Assembly: GCF_012844345.1 (NCBI RefSeq)
Contig: NZ_CP051625.1
Location: forward strand, 3,100,001 to 3,164,000
Source: Pseudomonas sp. gcc21
GTDB lineage: Bacteria > Pseudomonadota > Gammaproteobacteria > Pseudomonadales > Pseudomonadaceae
Direction of reading: 5' to 3'
DNA length: 64,000 bases
Below the pieces are notes generated by a model. That model had not been told where the DNA came from and ran no database searches. It was given only the letters and a program-made list of their open reading frames with translations. This document shows positions 8,812 through 18,269 of the stretch, piece after piece; position 1 is the stretch's first letter; each line of letters begins with the position of its first letter. Position numbers and translations under genes: made by a program.

Positions 8812-9249
8812 ATGAGTAGCAATGCAGTAATCTTAGGCCCTTTGAACAGTTCTGCTCGGGAGCTGCCGATTTACACCTGCCGGGTTTCTGCCGGGTTCCC
8901 CAGTCCCGCCCAAGACCATATGGATCAGCCGCTGTCGCTGGATGAGTTGATGGAGGTGGACGCTCCGCATACCTATCTCGTTCAAGCCTCGGGTGACAGC
9001 ATGACCGGCGTCGGTATTTTCGATAAAGACGTTATGGTGGTAAACCGCAAGCTGGACCCAGTGCCTGGGCATATCGTCATCGCGGCGGTGAACGCTGATG
9101 TATGTGTCAAGCGTTTAAGAAAGCGCGAGGAGCAGCTGGTACTGGAATCTGAAAATCCGAAATACAGGCCACGCTACATCATGGAAGGTGATGAGTTCGA
9201 GATATGGGGTGTAGTGATCGGCAGCCTTCGCAGGTTCTTGCATGGGTGA
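8812..9249 (+). CDS. rulA: UmuD/RulA-type SOS mutagenesis protein
   Basis: A LexA-like self-cleaving partner of a Y-family polymerase. After RecA-stimulated cleavage it activates the UmuC/RulB polymerase. The expected features are present: the cleavage region near the N-terminus (SAGFPSPAQD), the catalytic Ser in ASGDSMTGVGI and the catalytic Lys region in NADVCVKRLRKRE. Length 145 aa is normal. An SOS box lies just upstream. It overlaps rulB by 8 bp, so the two are translationally coupled. Intact itself, though its partner is interrupted. Confidence 0.93.
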   Translation: MSSNAVILGPLNSSARELPIYTCRVSAGFPSPAQDHMDQPLSLDELMEVDAPHTYLVQASGDSMTGVGIFDKDVMVVNRKLDPVPGHIVIAAVNADVCVKRLRKREEQLVLESENPKYRPRYIMEGDEFEIWGVVIGSLRRFLHG

Positions 9250-9583
9250 CCAGGCTATTGCACTGATCGACTGCAATTCATTCTATGCCAGTTGCGAGCG
9301 GGTGTTTCGGCCCGATCTGAAGCGGGTACCTATTGTGGTGCTTAGCAACAATGACGGCTGCGTAATTGCCAGGTCAGCGGACTCGAAACCGTTTGTAAAG
9401 ATGGGCGAGCCTTACCACAAGATCAAAGGTGTTTTGCGGCGTAACGGCATCGTGGCGTTCAGCAGCAACTACGCACTGTATGGCGACATGAGCCAGCGAG
9501 TGATGACGGTTGTCGAAGGTCTGGTGCCGGCGCTGGAGGTGTATTCGATTGATAAGAGTAAGTTGTATAGTGCGGACGCCTAA
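9242..9583 (+). pseudogene. rulB: rulB (umuC-type DNA polymerase V catalytic gene), 5' fragment
   Basis: N-terminal 104 codons of a Y-family error-prone polymerase: IALIDCNSFYASCERVF (catalytic Asp), VVLSNNDGCVIARS, AFSSNYALYGDMSQRV and LEVYSID. Normal UmuC continues DEAFADLTG. Here the sequence switches after GAT (9551-9553) to KSKLYSADA and a stop. The missing remainder starts at 26852 with DEAFADLTGI. The gene is thus cut exactly at one of its catalytic-site motifs by the GInt element. Confidence 0.95.
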
Positions 9584-9632
9584 GCTATTGAGTTCTATCT
9601 ATGGACATTGTTAAGCGTCCCAGGGGCGTTGA

Positions 9633-10922
9633 ATGGCGACGCTAGAGCGCATTCATTTCGTGCCCCATTACCTCGTGCGCAGAGAGAACGCCGTCGCATA
9701 CTCCCCCAGTAGCAGCCGGCCATCCATTGAGGGCTTGCCCCAAATCTTTTGGGCAGACTATGCACCTTGGAGGGAGGCAAACCTGTGGGCAGTGGAGCGA
9801 GCAACGACTGGTGACGCTTCTCTTAAGACCGTTGCCAGTAACATGAATGGCCTTCTCAATTACGCTAAATTTCTTGAATCTCGTGATTTGCAGTGGTTCG
9901 AGTTTCCCGCTCGCAAAGCTGACCGCTGCCTGGTGCTATACCGAGGGGCGTTGATCAAGATGCGCGATGCCGGCCAGATCGGCCCATCCACGGCGTCTGA
10001 GTACATGCGCAATTGCATCATGTTCTATCGGTGGGTAAGGCATAGGGAGCTTCTTTCTCCACACGTCCAGCTGTGGCGGGAAAAACCCTACGTCGTTAAA
10101 TACTTCGACCGGGTGGGGTTCGAGCGAACGATCAGCGGAACCACCACCGACCTCAGCATCCCGAACCGTAAGCGCCCAGGCCAAACGCTTGAAGATGGGC
10201 TGTTGCCAGTCTCGGAGACCGATCGCGATGCAATTCTGGATTTCGCCGCAGAGAACGCCACGCCCGAGCTCTACCTCATGTTGGCCCTTGGATTTTTTAC
10301 CGGGATGCGGCTCGGCAGCATCTGTGATCTCAAGATTCAGTCTCTGGAGCGCGCCGCCCCCGACCCTTCCGCTGAAGGGCTTCTACGCCTTGCAGTTGGT
10401 CCAGGCGCAGCTCCGCCAGTGCACACGAAATTCGGTGTGACTGGCCAGGTCTGGATACCCGAAGCGTTGCGTGATGAATTGCTGGAATATGCCAAAGGCT
10501 GGCGGAGGATGGAACGAGAGGCGAAAGCCTCGCCCGAGAATCGTGATTTGCTGTTCTTGACCCGCTTTGGTAACGCCTATGGCAGGCGCGGCACCGATCA
10601 GTCATCTGCTGTGAATGTTGAGATGTCCGAGTTTCGAAAACGGGGCGTCAAAGCAGAACTACAGGTGCTCCGTAAATTCCGCTTCCATCAGTCGCGCTGC
10701 ACCTTCGGTACCGAATTGGCACGTCTGGCGCTATCGGCTTGTGCCGATGTCGCTATTGTAATTGCGACGGTCAGCGACGCGTTGCTCCATGGGCCTAACT
10801 CTGAAGCCACCACCTTCAAATACATCCGATTCGTACAGGCACTGCCGATCAAACAAGCCCTCTCAAATAGCTTCATGGCGGCATTTAGCGGGATCGGCGC
10901 TGGGGCGCGGCACGATGGATAG
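9633..10922 (+). CDS. ginA: GinA-like tyrosine recombinase
   Basis: A site-specific recombinase, first of four coupled genes next to the rulB junction. The N-terminal half holds a core-binding region (SLKTVASNMNGLLNYAKFLES). The catalytic half shows the first Arg in FFTGMRLGSICDL, the HxxR box in FRFHQSRCTFGTELA and the nucleophile Tyr probably in FKYIRFV. Length is 429 aa. It starts 50 bp past the rulB stop and overlaps the next gene by 8 bp. It presumably acts with GinB and GinC in excision and integration at the rulB site. Confidence 0.85.
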   Translation: MATLERIHFVPHYLVRRENAVAYSPSSSRPSIEGLPQIFWADYAPWREANLWAVERATTGDASLKTVASNMNGLLNYAKFLESRDLQWFEFPARKADRCLVLYRGALIKMRDAGQIGPSTASEYMRNCIMFYRWVRHRELLSPHVQLWREKPYVVKYFDRVGFERTISGTTTDLSIPNRKRPGQTLEDGLLPVSETDRDAILDFAAENATPELYLMLALGFFTGMRLGSICDLKIQSLERAAPDPSAEGLLRLAVGPGAAPPVHTKFGVTGQVWIPEALRDELLEYAKGWRRMEREAKASPENRDLLFLTRFGNAYGRRGTDQSSAVNVEMSEFRKRGVKAELQVLRKFRFHQSRCTFGTELARLALSACADVAIVIATVSDALLHGPNSEATTFKYIRFVQALPIKQALSNSFMAAFSGIGAGARHDG

Positions 10923-12645
10923 TTCCGAATTCGACCTCACTTTCCCGATGCTTGAGTATGGGGCCACTGAAACGCCCTGGGACCTCCGGCCGCTGCTGTT
11001 TCGCGGAGGTGCAGCAGCAAAGGTGAAGCATGTGGGCCGCCAGATCGCGCAGGGCGAACTCGGCAGTCCCTTGCCGGAACGTTTCGAGCTGGTGACGCAG
11101 CTGCATGAGCACATGACTGACGACCTTGCTGGTGGCGGAAGTCGCTTCTCGGTGCAGAACAAGATCAGTGCATTGCGCCGATTCTTTGCCTGGATCGATT
11201 CAGAAAACGTGAATCTCAGTCTCGAGACGGCGGCCGACACGTTCATTCGTTGGACCGATCACTTGCTCCAGCGTCATCGAGTCGAACGCAATTTCAGCGA
11301 TGGGTCCCTGTACGATCTCACCAGGCTCACGGCGACGATGCTGGACCGAGCATTGGACCGCCAAGCAAGCCTGAGCAAGAGCACACGTATTCGCAAGCCG
11401 CGCGGCAAAGGCAAGGTACATACGAGCAAAGCGGACAAGCAGAATCTGCAAAACACCTTCGCATTCGGACACCTTCTAGCTGACGTATGCGAGGCATTGA
11501 CCTGGAGGGGGACAATGGCCCCCCTCCCAGTTTGTATTTCGTTACGCACCGGCCAAGTGCTGGAACTATGGTCGGGATTGCAGAGCCCCGAGAAAGTAGC
11601 GGCCCGCCGTACCAGGCCGCAAAACCAAGCGCAAATCGAAGCATCCCTGGCGGCGCGTGCCGCCCACGATGCAGATCGGACACTGCGGACCCGTTTCCCC
11701 ATCGTCAATTTACGGATCGAGAGTGAATTGCTGATGTTCATCGCCCAGACCGGTCTGAACCTCCAGCAAGCACATACCCTGCGGGTTGAGCAGTTTCATT
11801 ACACCAGCCACATAGACGGCTACCAGGTACGTACCTACAAAAATCGACGGGAAGGAGAAGTGCTATTCGAGATCTTTGCCAGTTATCGAGAGTGGTTCGA
11901 GCGCTATCTCGAATGGCGTTCCGAATGGTTTCCCAATGAGCCGGATGGTTTGCTCTTTCCGCTTATACGTAGCGGGGGACGAATCCTAGAAGAGGCGACG
12001 CAGTTCACGAACGTTACGCGCATCTGCCGCGAGCTTGGCATACCGATAGTGAGACCGCGAAAACTGCGCGGGACGCGCATCAACTGGTTGCTTCGGGAGT
12101 CCCAGAATCCCCAACAGGTTGCGGAGTTGGCCCAGCATACGGTGCAAACGCTGATACGCGTATATGCCGACCCCCATCCGCAGATCGCTATGGTGGAAAT
12201 TACGCGCTTCCATCAGCAAACCGATCCGTCCCTTTCACCTCCTGCTCCTGGTAGATGTGTATCGGCCACACCTGAACCAGTGGGCACGATGCCGAAGAAT
12301 GGTCCGCGACCCGACTGCATCAATGCTGCCGGTTGCCTGTTCTGTACCCAGCACCGGGATATCGAAAGTGAGGATCATGTGTGGTCTCTCGGTAGCTTGC
12401 GCCACCTCAAATCGCTTGAACTGGCACGCTACCGCCCATCCAGTTCGGGTAAGCACCTGACGACAGAGCATCCGGCCCTGCTGGTGATCGATCGGCTGAC
12501 GGCCAAACTGCGCTTCTTCGAAGAAAGTAGCGAGGTCCGCAGGCTTTGGGTCGAAGAAGCCAGAGCGCGCATAAGTGAAGGTGACTACCACCCGGCCTGG
12601 GATGGCTTCATCCGATTGGCAGAACTGCGACAAAGATCAGCATGA
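10915..12645 (+). CDS. ginB: GinB-like tyrosine recombinase with Cys-rich tail
   Basis: ATG 10915 is chosen because it overlaps the ginA stop (ATGGATAG); longer frames run through ginA. The 576-aa protein has a phage-integrase-like core (FIAQTGLNLQQAHTLRVEQF; RKLRGTRINWLL; VAELAQHTVQTLIRVYAD). The first catalytic Arg position is not well matched (TGLNLQQ), so activity may depend on the partners. The C-terminus has a zinc-binding-like cluster, DCINAAGCLFCTQHRD. Large recombinases with Cys-rich tails are known in Tn554-type and GInt systems. It overlaps ginC by 4 bp. Confidence 0.8.
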   Translation: MDSSEFDLTFPMLEYGATETPWDLRPLLFRGGAAAKVKHVGRQIAQGELGSPLPERFELVTQLHEHMTDDLAGGGSRFSVQNKISALRRFFAWIDSENVNLSLETAADTFIRWTDHLLQRHRVERNFSDGSLYDLTRLTATMLDRALDRQASLSKSTRIRKPRGKGKVHTSKADKQNLQNTFAFGHLLADVCEALTWRGTMAPLPVCISLRTGQVLELWSGLQSPEKVAARRTRPQNQAQIEASLAARAAHDADRTLRTRFPIVNLRIESELLMFIAQTGLNLQQAHTLRVEQFHYTSHIDGYQVRTYKNRREGEVLFEIFASYREWFERYLEWRSEWFPNEPDGLLFPLIRSGGRILEEATQFTNVTRICRELGIPIVRPRKLRGTRINWLLRESQNPQQVAELAQHTVQTLIRVYADPHPQIAMVEITRFHQQTDPSLSPPAPGRCVSATPEPVGTMPKNGPRPDCINAAGCLFCTQHRDIESEDHVWSLGSLRHLKSLELARYRPSSSGKHLTTEHPALLVIDRLTAKLRFFEESSEVRRLWVEEARARISEGDYHPAWDGFIRLAELRQRSA

Positions 12646-14681
12646 CGAAAAATATTCTTTCCGAACTTGGCCTCGGCATCGACTCGCCCCTAGCGATTCC
12701 TGATGCGCCGAACTACCGTCCGCCGTGCTGGCCACCGCAGCGTGATTGGCCGGTCATCATAGATGCCGCTGGCCAGGTGGTGAGCCGTTGGGGCGATGCC
12801 ATTTGGCGGCTCGACCCATGGGCGGGAAAACGGCTCACTCTCAATTTCGGCGATGGCCCAGCTAAGAAATATGTCGCCGCGATCGATCCTGCGAACGCCG
12901 ATTTATTGCGGACCGTAATCGGCTGGTGGCTATACGGCCCCAATGGAGCCCGTGGATACCGAGGCCTGAAAACGCGCTTCGACCAGATGCGTCGGCTGTT
13001 CGTCTTGTGCACTCAAGAAGGCATTCTCGCATCCGAACTGAGTCATTTTCCGCGCGTTGCCGACCGTCTCCCGGAGGTGCTCCAGGCTTCCCGGTCCGGT
13101 GAGTTCTTGGCATTGCTGCACGAACTGTACGAGCGGCGGGATGCGCTGGGGTTCACCTTGTTGGATCGCGCAGGGTTGGCACGCCTCGCAGCGGCCATGC
13201 CCGACCACCAGAAGCTCCAGACCCCCTATATCCCGCCCCGCATTTGGCACTATCAAATCACACGCTTGCGCGAATGCCTGGATGACTTTTTGGCGCATCG
13301 AGGCCAAGTCGAGGAGTGCTTCCGCTTCTGTCTGGCTGCCTATCGGCACAACTCTGCCAGTCTCCAAGGACAACGCAGGCCACAATCGTTCTATCCGTTT
13401 CAGTGGCCGTCGGATGGATCAAACGGAAAGTGGACTGGGCGGCAGTACTACGGCCCATTCATCGACACCGCGCATCGGTTTGGCATGGTGGAACTATTTC
13501 GTCGCTGGCTGGGAGTGAGCGACGACGAAATTCGCATTCAAACTCTGAGTCGCTACCTCAACCTCGTGAGTCGATCTGGACTGTGCTATCTGCTGAACTT
13601 CAGCCTCATGCGAGTCGAAGAGGCTTGGAACCTGCGCGCCGATTGCTTGCACATAGAACGTGATCCGCAGTTTGGCGACATCCATGTATTGTGCGGACGA
13701 ACGACCAAGACGATGTCGGATTCTGAGGCACTTTGGGTGACGTCCCCGTCAGCTCAGGTGGCAGTTGAAGCCATGCGTGTGGTCGCAGACCTCCGCGCAG
13801 AATGCGACTCTCCCCCCGGCGAGGCCTCGGTGCCGGATGATCCGGCCAAGCGCTATCTGCTTGATTATTGCCTTGAACCGTGGGGAACGAAGTTCACCAA
13901 GATCAACCGCACGATTCGGCCATCGATTCCGAGCTATGCCCATGTGCTTCAGTGGTTCGACAAGCTGTTCGACCGTGAGCAATTGCGCATTACGCCGGAA
14001 GATTTCGAATTGGCTCGGTTGGTGACGCCGACGCTGACCGACGAGTTTGCGGTCGGCAAAATCTGGCCGTTGGCCTGGCATCAACTCCGACGAACCGGCG
14101 CAGTGAATATGCAGGCATCCGGGCTGGTCAGCGACGCTTCATTGCAGTTTCAGCTAAAGCACGTCGCCAGAGCGATGAGTCTCTACTACGGGCAAAACCA
14201 TTCCAGGGTACGGCTGGAAGAGAAGGCCCATACCTACTACGTCCGCACCATGTACGAAACTTTGGGTAGGCAGCTGCAACAGCTGACGAGCAACCGATTC
14301 GTCAGCCCCCACGGCGAGAAGCGAAAATCTGAGATTGTCCGCCTGATCTCAGCCTCTGATGCTAAGAAAGCGATCAATCTGGCTAAGAAGGGGACGGTCA
14401 CTCATCGACCGATTTTGCTGGGCATCTGCACGAGCCGTACCCCCTGTCCCTATGGGGGCATCGACAATATCGCTCGCTGCGGAGGGGGCGACTCCCCCGG
14501 AGAAACCAAACCATGTGCGGACGTTCTCTATGACCCCGAGCAACTCGACGAAGTCGAAGTGTTGGAGGCGGTATTGGATGAGCGCCTGGCCGCTGCCGAG
14601 GTAGACAGTCCGCTAAGGACTTCGTTGGAAGCCCAGAAACGTAGTGTGGAGAATTATCGCCATGTCATCCGGCAAACATGA
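12642..14681 (+). CDS. ginC: GinC-like large tyrosine recombinase
   Basis: At 679 aa it is the largest of the three recombinases. A central recombinase core contains LNFSLMRVEEAWNLRAD (catalytic Arg region), WPLAWHQLRRTGAVNM (HxxR box) and ARAMSLYYGQNH (Tyr region). The C-terminal tail is Cys-rich (GICTSRTPCPYGG, ARCGGGDSPGETKPC), suggesting a zinc site. ATGA overlap with ginB and overlap with ginD indicate one transcript. Its role is inferred from the fixed ginABCD gene order. Confidence 0.8.
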   Translation: MTKNILSELGLGIDSPLAIPDAPNYRPPCWPPQRDWPVIIDAAGQVVSRWGDAIWRLDPWAGKRLTLNFGDGPAKKYVAAIDPANADLLRTVIGWWLYGPNGARGYRGLKTRFDQMRRLFVLCTQEGILASELSHFPRVADRLPEVLQASRSGEFLALLHELYERRDALGFTLLDRAGLARLAAAMPDHQKLQTPYIPPRIWHYQITRLRECLDDFLAHRGQVEECFRFCLAAYRHNSASLQGQRRPQSFYPFQWPSDGSNGKWTGRQYYGPFIDTAHRFGMVELFRRWLGVSDDEIRIQTLSRYLNLVSRSGLCYLLNFSLMRVEEAWNLRADCLHIERDPQFGDIHVLCGRTTKTMSDSEALWVTSPSAQVAVEAMRVVADLRAECDSPPGEASVPDDPAKRYLLDYCLEPWGTKFTKINRTIRPSIPSYAHVLQWFDKLFDREQLRITPEDFELARLVTPTLTDEFAVGKIWPLAWHQLRRTGAVNMQASGLVSDASLQFQLKHVARAMSLYYGQNHSRVRLEEKAHTYYVRTMYETLGRQLQQLTSNRFVSPHGEKRKSEIVRLISASDAKKAINLAKKGTVTHRPILLGICTSRTPCPYGGIDNIARCGGGDSPGETKPCADVLYDPEQLDEVEVLEAVLDERLAAAEVDSPLRTSLEAQKRSVENYRHVIRQT

Positions 14682-15126
14682 ATCCGCTGACCCGGCTAAG
14701 CGAATGAGTGCCGGCGAGCAGTATCGCGCAGCGTTCGAGCGGCTGAAGAGCAACAAGCCCGAACGACTGCCGAAGGGGACGCCCGTAAGTCAGAACAACG
14801 TTGCCAAGGAGGCCGGCAGCGACCCCTCTGCACTGAAAAAAGCTCGTTTCCCCCTACTGATCGCTGAGATCCAAAAGTACGTGGAAGGACACGCTGAGCA
14901 ACGTCCGCCATCAGTGCGCCAAGTCAGCTTATTAGCCCGCAGAAAAAATCGTGGACTTCGAGAACGGATCGAGGAAATCACGCAGCAGCGTGACCACCTA
15001 GCCAGCCTACTCAGTGAGGCCGACGCCACCATTCTTGAGCTGTACGACCGTATTGCGGACTTGGAGCGCCAACTGCCGGCCTCCAATGTGCTTCCTCTTG
15101 ATCCGCGAGGCCACAAAAAACTTTGA
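14662..15126 (+). CDS. ginD: GinD-like small accessory protein
   Basis: A 154-aa protein with an HTH-like stretch (NNVAKEAGSDPSALKKARFP) followed by a coiled coil (RERIEEITQQRDHLASLLSE and ELYDRIADLERQL). This matches the small fourth gene required for GInt recombination and resembles TnpC of Tn554. ATG 14662 lies inside the end of ginC (20-bp overlap); an earlier ATG in the frame would increase the overlap. Probably a DNA-binding directionality or assembly factor (inference). Confidence 0.8.
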   Translation: MSSGKHESADPAKRMSAGEQYRAAFERLKSNKPERLPKGTPVSQNNVAKEAGSDPSALKKARFPLLIAEIQKYVEGHAEQRPPSVRQVSLLARRKNRGLRERIEEITQQRDHLASLLSEADATILELYDRIADLERQLPASNVLPLDPRGHKKL

Positions 15127-15193
15127 AACGGAGAGCTCGCAATATTCGAAAGAAACACAGCCATGCCCGACCAGCCCGGCATGAAACGTCGGG

Positions 15194-17884
15194 CTAGCCG
15201 CCGAAGAGCTTCTTGCGTTGCGCGGTCCGCTCCCGGCGTAGATTCTCGTAGGCAGTTCGGCGTTTAGTCGCGTTTTTGATTAATTCCAGGACCTGGGCGA
15301 TATCGCCGAGCAACTCCTCACGCGCGGGAAGCGGTAGTTGGCGCTCGCCTGGGGTGTCGTGGGCCTCGGTAGCTTCGCAGGCCCGCGCATACACTGCCAG
15401 CAACTGCTCCCACTCCTCTGCGGGGTGGCCAATGACAGCACCAAATGCTTCTACGCTCACCACATCGCTGAACGGCTGGACGGTATTGTTCAAAAAAACC
15501 TCGCGTATGGCGCGCTCGACAGTGCCTCGGAGGCTTGAGTATCCCGATGCGATTTGCCGCTCAAGCTCATCATCCGGGTCGCTGCCGACCGGAACGTTCA
15601 GTGCTTTCGCACGACTTTCGAGATCGGCCAGGCGGGCCTTGGTGTCCATCGTCGTCCACGTCAGCCCCTCGCTCACTAGTCCCGGCGACTCGTCCCAACC
15701 GATGGTCTTGTAGCTGGCCGAGCGATCAGCGCGCTGAAGCGCCATCGCGAGCTCGGTCAGGAACACCGCATCATGGGTGAACACCAGCACTTGGCGGGTC
15801 TCAGCCAGCGCTACCAAACGCCGAGCTATGGCCCGACGATATACGTGATCCAGCGACGTAGACGGATCGTCGAAAATAACGGTCGAAGTATGTGGCAGGG
15901 ATTCGAGCTCGGCGAGGAACATAGCCATCCCCAACGCGCGCTGCTCGCCCTCTGACAGCACCTTGGAGGCTTTCGCCGTGATTTCCTGCAGGCGCAGCGT
16001 GACCTTGGTCACCCCCAGCTCTGTGCGCCCGCTCAGGTCGGGTTGCACCCGTCGCTTATAGCCCAGGGCTTTCAACTCAGCATTCATAGAAGCGGCCAGA
16101 GCCTCGGTCACATGCGTCGCCGCCAGGGACGTCAGTTTGCGTGACACTGCCGCTGGGTTGAGGGCGGCATGGCAGCGGCTCAATGTGGCATGGACCTGAC
16201 TGTCCTGAACAAAGCGCTCCACCGCGCCAAGCTGGTTGGCGAGGCGTTGTCGGGCTTCTAGCTCTGCCAGTTCTTGGGTCAGCGCCAAGCGTAGAGCGGG
16301 ATCGGCAGAGGTCCGCAGGGTATTGGCGTCGACTCGGAGCGAAGCAGCTTTGGCGGCGAAGAGACTATCGAGGTTTGCTTCGATAGGAAGCGGTTCTGAC
16401 TCGGGGGACCAGTTTCCAGTTTGCAGGGCTTGGCTAACCCAAGTATGCCGGGCGGTCCAGACCGATGCCGCTGCGGTGATGGCAGCGTGTAGGTCGGGCA
16501 GTCGCTCCTCCACGTCAGCCCGTGTTGGCACATCCAGAACGTTTAGATCGACAGCCTGCACCTTCCCTAGAGCGTTCATGCGCGCAAGCGTGGCGGCTTG
16601 CGCATCCGCCGTGGCGCTGTCGGCGACAAATGCCGCGAAACGCCGCATGCGCTCCGAGGCATCCGTTGAATAAGGTTGCTGGCAGAGTACGCAGTAAGCG
16701 TCCGGTTCCAGGTGCGGGAAGGGATGTTCAGGGTATGCCGTCTGCTGAGAGAAAGCCTCAGCGGCTCGGTACATCGTTTGCCAGAGTTCAGCTCCTGTGC
16801 CTTCCAGCAGCGTGGCGGTGGGTGAGGACGTTACCGGCAACTCCATGGCGTTCAGTGTGTCTCGATCCTGAAGACGCGCTTGCGCCAGTTGCATGGCGAG
16901 ATGCGCGGTTTTTTCCGTTGTAATCAGTTCCTTTGCCCGTGCTATGGCACGATCATTCACCCAGCGCTGGACTTCCTCGGCTCGACGCTGCGCCTGGTCC
17001 AAGCGTGTCGCCAAACGTTCCAAGGCCAGCGCCTGCGGCACAGGATCGCTTTCCAGTAATGTCCGCTTCAGAAACTCCAGTCGCCGGAGTTCATCGTCAC
17101 CGACCGTCCCTAATCGAGCAAGCACGGCGCGGTCCGAGTCCCCACCTAATTTGGCGATGTAGCGGCCGACTTCGGTGTCACCCTTCAGCGGTTCGAATTG
17201 CCGGGTATCCAGAGCCAAGGCATTGCGTTCGGTCCCAATCCGTGCCTGTAAATCACGCTGAAGTAGGACCAGGCGCGTCAGATGAGTGAGTCCGTAGGGC
17301 TGAAATGCAGGGGTCCCTTCCGCGTCGATGTAGTCATTGGCACAGGCCGCGTCGTAGACCGAGACCGAACTCAAATGCAAATGGGCCGGCCCGTTCTGGA
17401 CCCAACGTGCGGTTTCCGGAGTGCCATCCACCAAAATGGCGAAATCTGCTGATGGCAGTCTAGCTGGGGTTGCCGCCCCAAAAGCGTCGGGCAGGACCTC
17501 CACCCGATGCCGAGCGTTGCAGGCATTCTTGAAGACGCGGGCGTAGCCGGATTTGCCGGCGCCGTTATGACCAAAGAAAATGGTCATGCCCTCCGGTGCG
17601 AGGTCAAAGGCACGACCGGACGGGAAGCCGTTTACCTGGTCTAGCCCCGAGACACCCACCAACCGCACGGTTGCGCCACTTCCGGCGCCTGGTACGTCGT
17701 CCAGCGTGAATGGCCGTGCTCCCCCCGTGGTTGCGTCTTCCCGTTCTTGCTCGCGAACCATTCGCAGAATGGTCTCGATGTCATCTTGGGTTAGTTCGGC
17801 CCGGGCAAATATCCGGCGCAGTGCTTCCTGCTGCCAGGGTCTGAGTCCGCCGGCCCACCCAATAATCTCGTCCAACAATGGCAT
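15194..17884 (-). CDS. AAA ATPase with SMC-like head and zinc-hook-like CxxC (AAA_13 type)
   Basis: An 896-aa ATPase of the PF13166-like group that includes PrrC/RloC relatives. Walker A is IFFGHNGAGKSGYARVF (about 103-119), the ABC signature is KVLSEGEQRALGM and Walker B is TSTVIFDDPSTSLDH. Between them are long helical segments and DAYCVLCQQPYS, a CxxC that could form a Rad50-type zinc hook. The C-terminal domain has SSLRGTVERAIREVFLNN; an R-xxx-E with a downstream His recalls the PrrC nuclease triad, but I cannot confirm it. The start with ribosome site AAGGAGA (ATG at 17884) is preferred over upstream ATGs. It is convergent with ginD. A defence role is plausible but unproven. Confidence 0.75.
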   Translation of the reverse strand: MPLLDEIIGWAGGLRPWQQEALRRIFARAELTQDDIETILRMVREQEREDATTGGARPFTLDDVPGAGSGATVRLVGVSGLDQVNGFPSGRAFDLAPEGMTIFFGHNGAGKSGYARVFKNACNARHRVEVLPDAFGAATPARLPSADFAILVDGTPETARWVQNGPAHLHLSSVSVYDAACANDYIDAEGTPAFQPYGLTHLTRLVLLQRDLQARIGTERNALALDTRQFEPLKGDTEVGRYIAKLGGDSDRAVLARLGTVGDDELRRLEFLKRTLLESDPVPQALALERLATRLDQAQRRAEEVQRWVNDRAIARAKELITTEKTAHLAMQLAQARLQDRDTLNAMELPVTSSPTATLLEGTGAELWQTMYRAAEAFSQQTAYPEHPFPHLEPDAYCVLCQQPYSTDASERMRRFAAFVADSATADAQAATLARMNALGKVQAVDLNVLDVPTRADVEERLPDLHAAITAAASVWTARHTWVSQALQTGNWSPESEPLPIEANLDSLFAAKAASLRVDANTLRTSADPALRLALTQELAELEARQRLANQLGAVERFVQDSQVHATLSRCHAALNPAAVSRKLTSLAATHVTEALAASMNAELKALGYKRRVQPDLSGRTELGVTKVTLRLQEITAKASKVLSEGEQRALGMAMFLAELESLPHTSTVIFDDPSTSLDHVYRRAIARRLVALAETRQVLVFTHDAVFLTELAMALQRADRSASYKTIGWDESPGLVSEGLTWTTMDTKARLADLESRAKALNVPVGSDPDDELERQIASGYSSLRGTVERAIREVFLNNTVQPFSDVVSVEAFGAVIGHPAEEWEQLLAVYARACEATEAHDTPGERQLPLPAREELLGDIAQVLELIKNATKRRTAYENLRRERTAQRKKLFGG

Positions 17885-18186
17885 ATCCGTCTCCTTTCCA
17901 GATCCGCCGATTAAAGGCCGCGCCCAGTTGGATGGCAAGTGGCCAGCGCCTTCGAGGTGCTTCGCCGTGTTCCGTTTGCCTGCCTTCCTGACCGCCACCC
18001 TAGTGGCTTGTCCGGTCGTGACGCTACACGGGCAGAATTTCTGCATGCTGGCCAGTATCAAGCCGCTCTAAAGTCCGCTACCGGAAAGCGCTGTTTAGCG
18101 GTGAGAGACGGGGAAAGTGCGGAAGCTACTACCGACGCAAGCGATGTGGTGAGCAGTCCTCAGGTATGTGCGAAATTGCACTCCTC

Positions 18187-18237
18187 TTGACCACCAATTT
18201 GGGTTGGCGTTGACCACGGATTGCGTTCAACTTGACC
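18187..18237. repeat. Three spaced TTGACC direct repeats in an otherwise empty interval
   Basis: The interval 17885-18269, between the AAA gene and the IS1182-family element, has no credible gene. It contains TTGACC at 18187, 18210 and 18232, at 22-23 bp spacing (about two helix turns). They could be protein-binding sites or the remains of an insertion-sequence end. No function is assigned. Confidence 0.45.
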
Positions 18238-18269
18238 AGGGCGTGTCACTGTCACGACCGTCAGAGAAC

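Noticed and set aside
10762..10914. Extended N-terminus for GinB
   Set aside because: Runs through ginA in another frame; ATG 10915 overlapping the ginA stop is the natural start.
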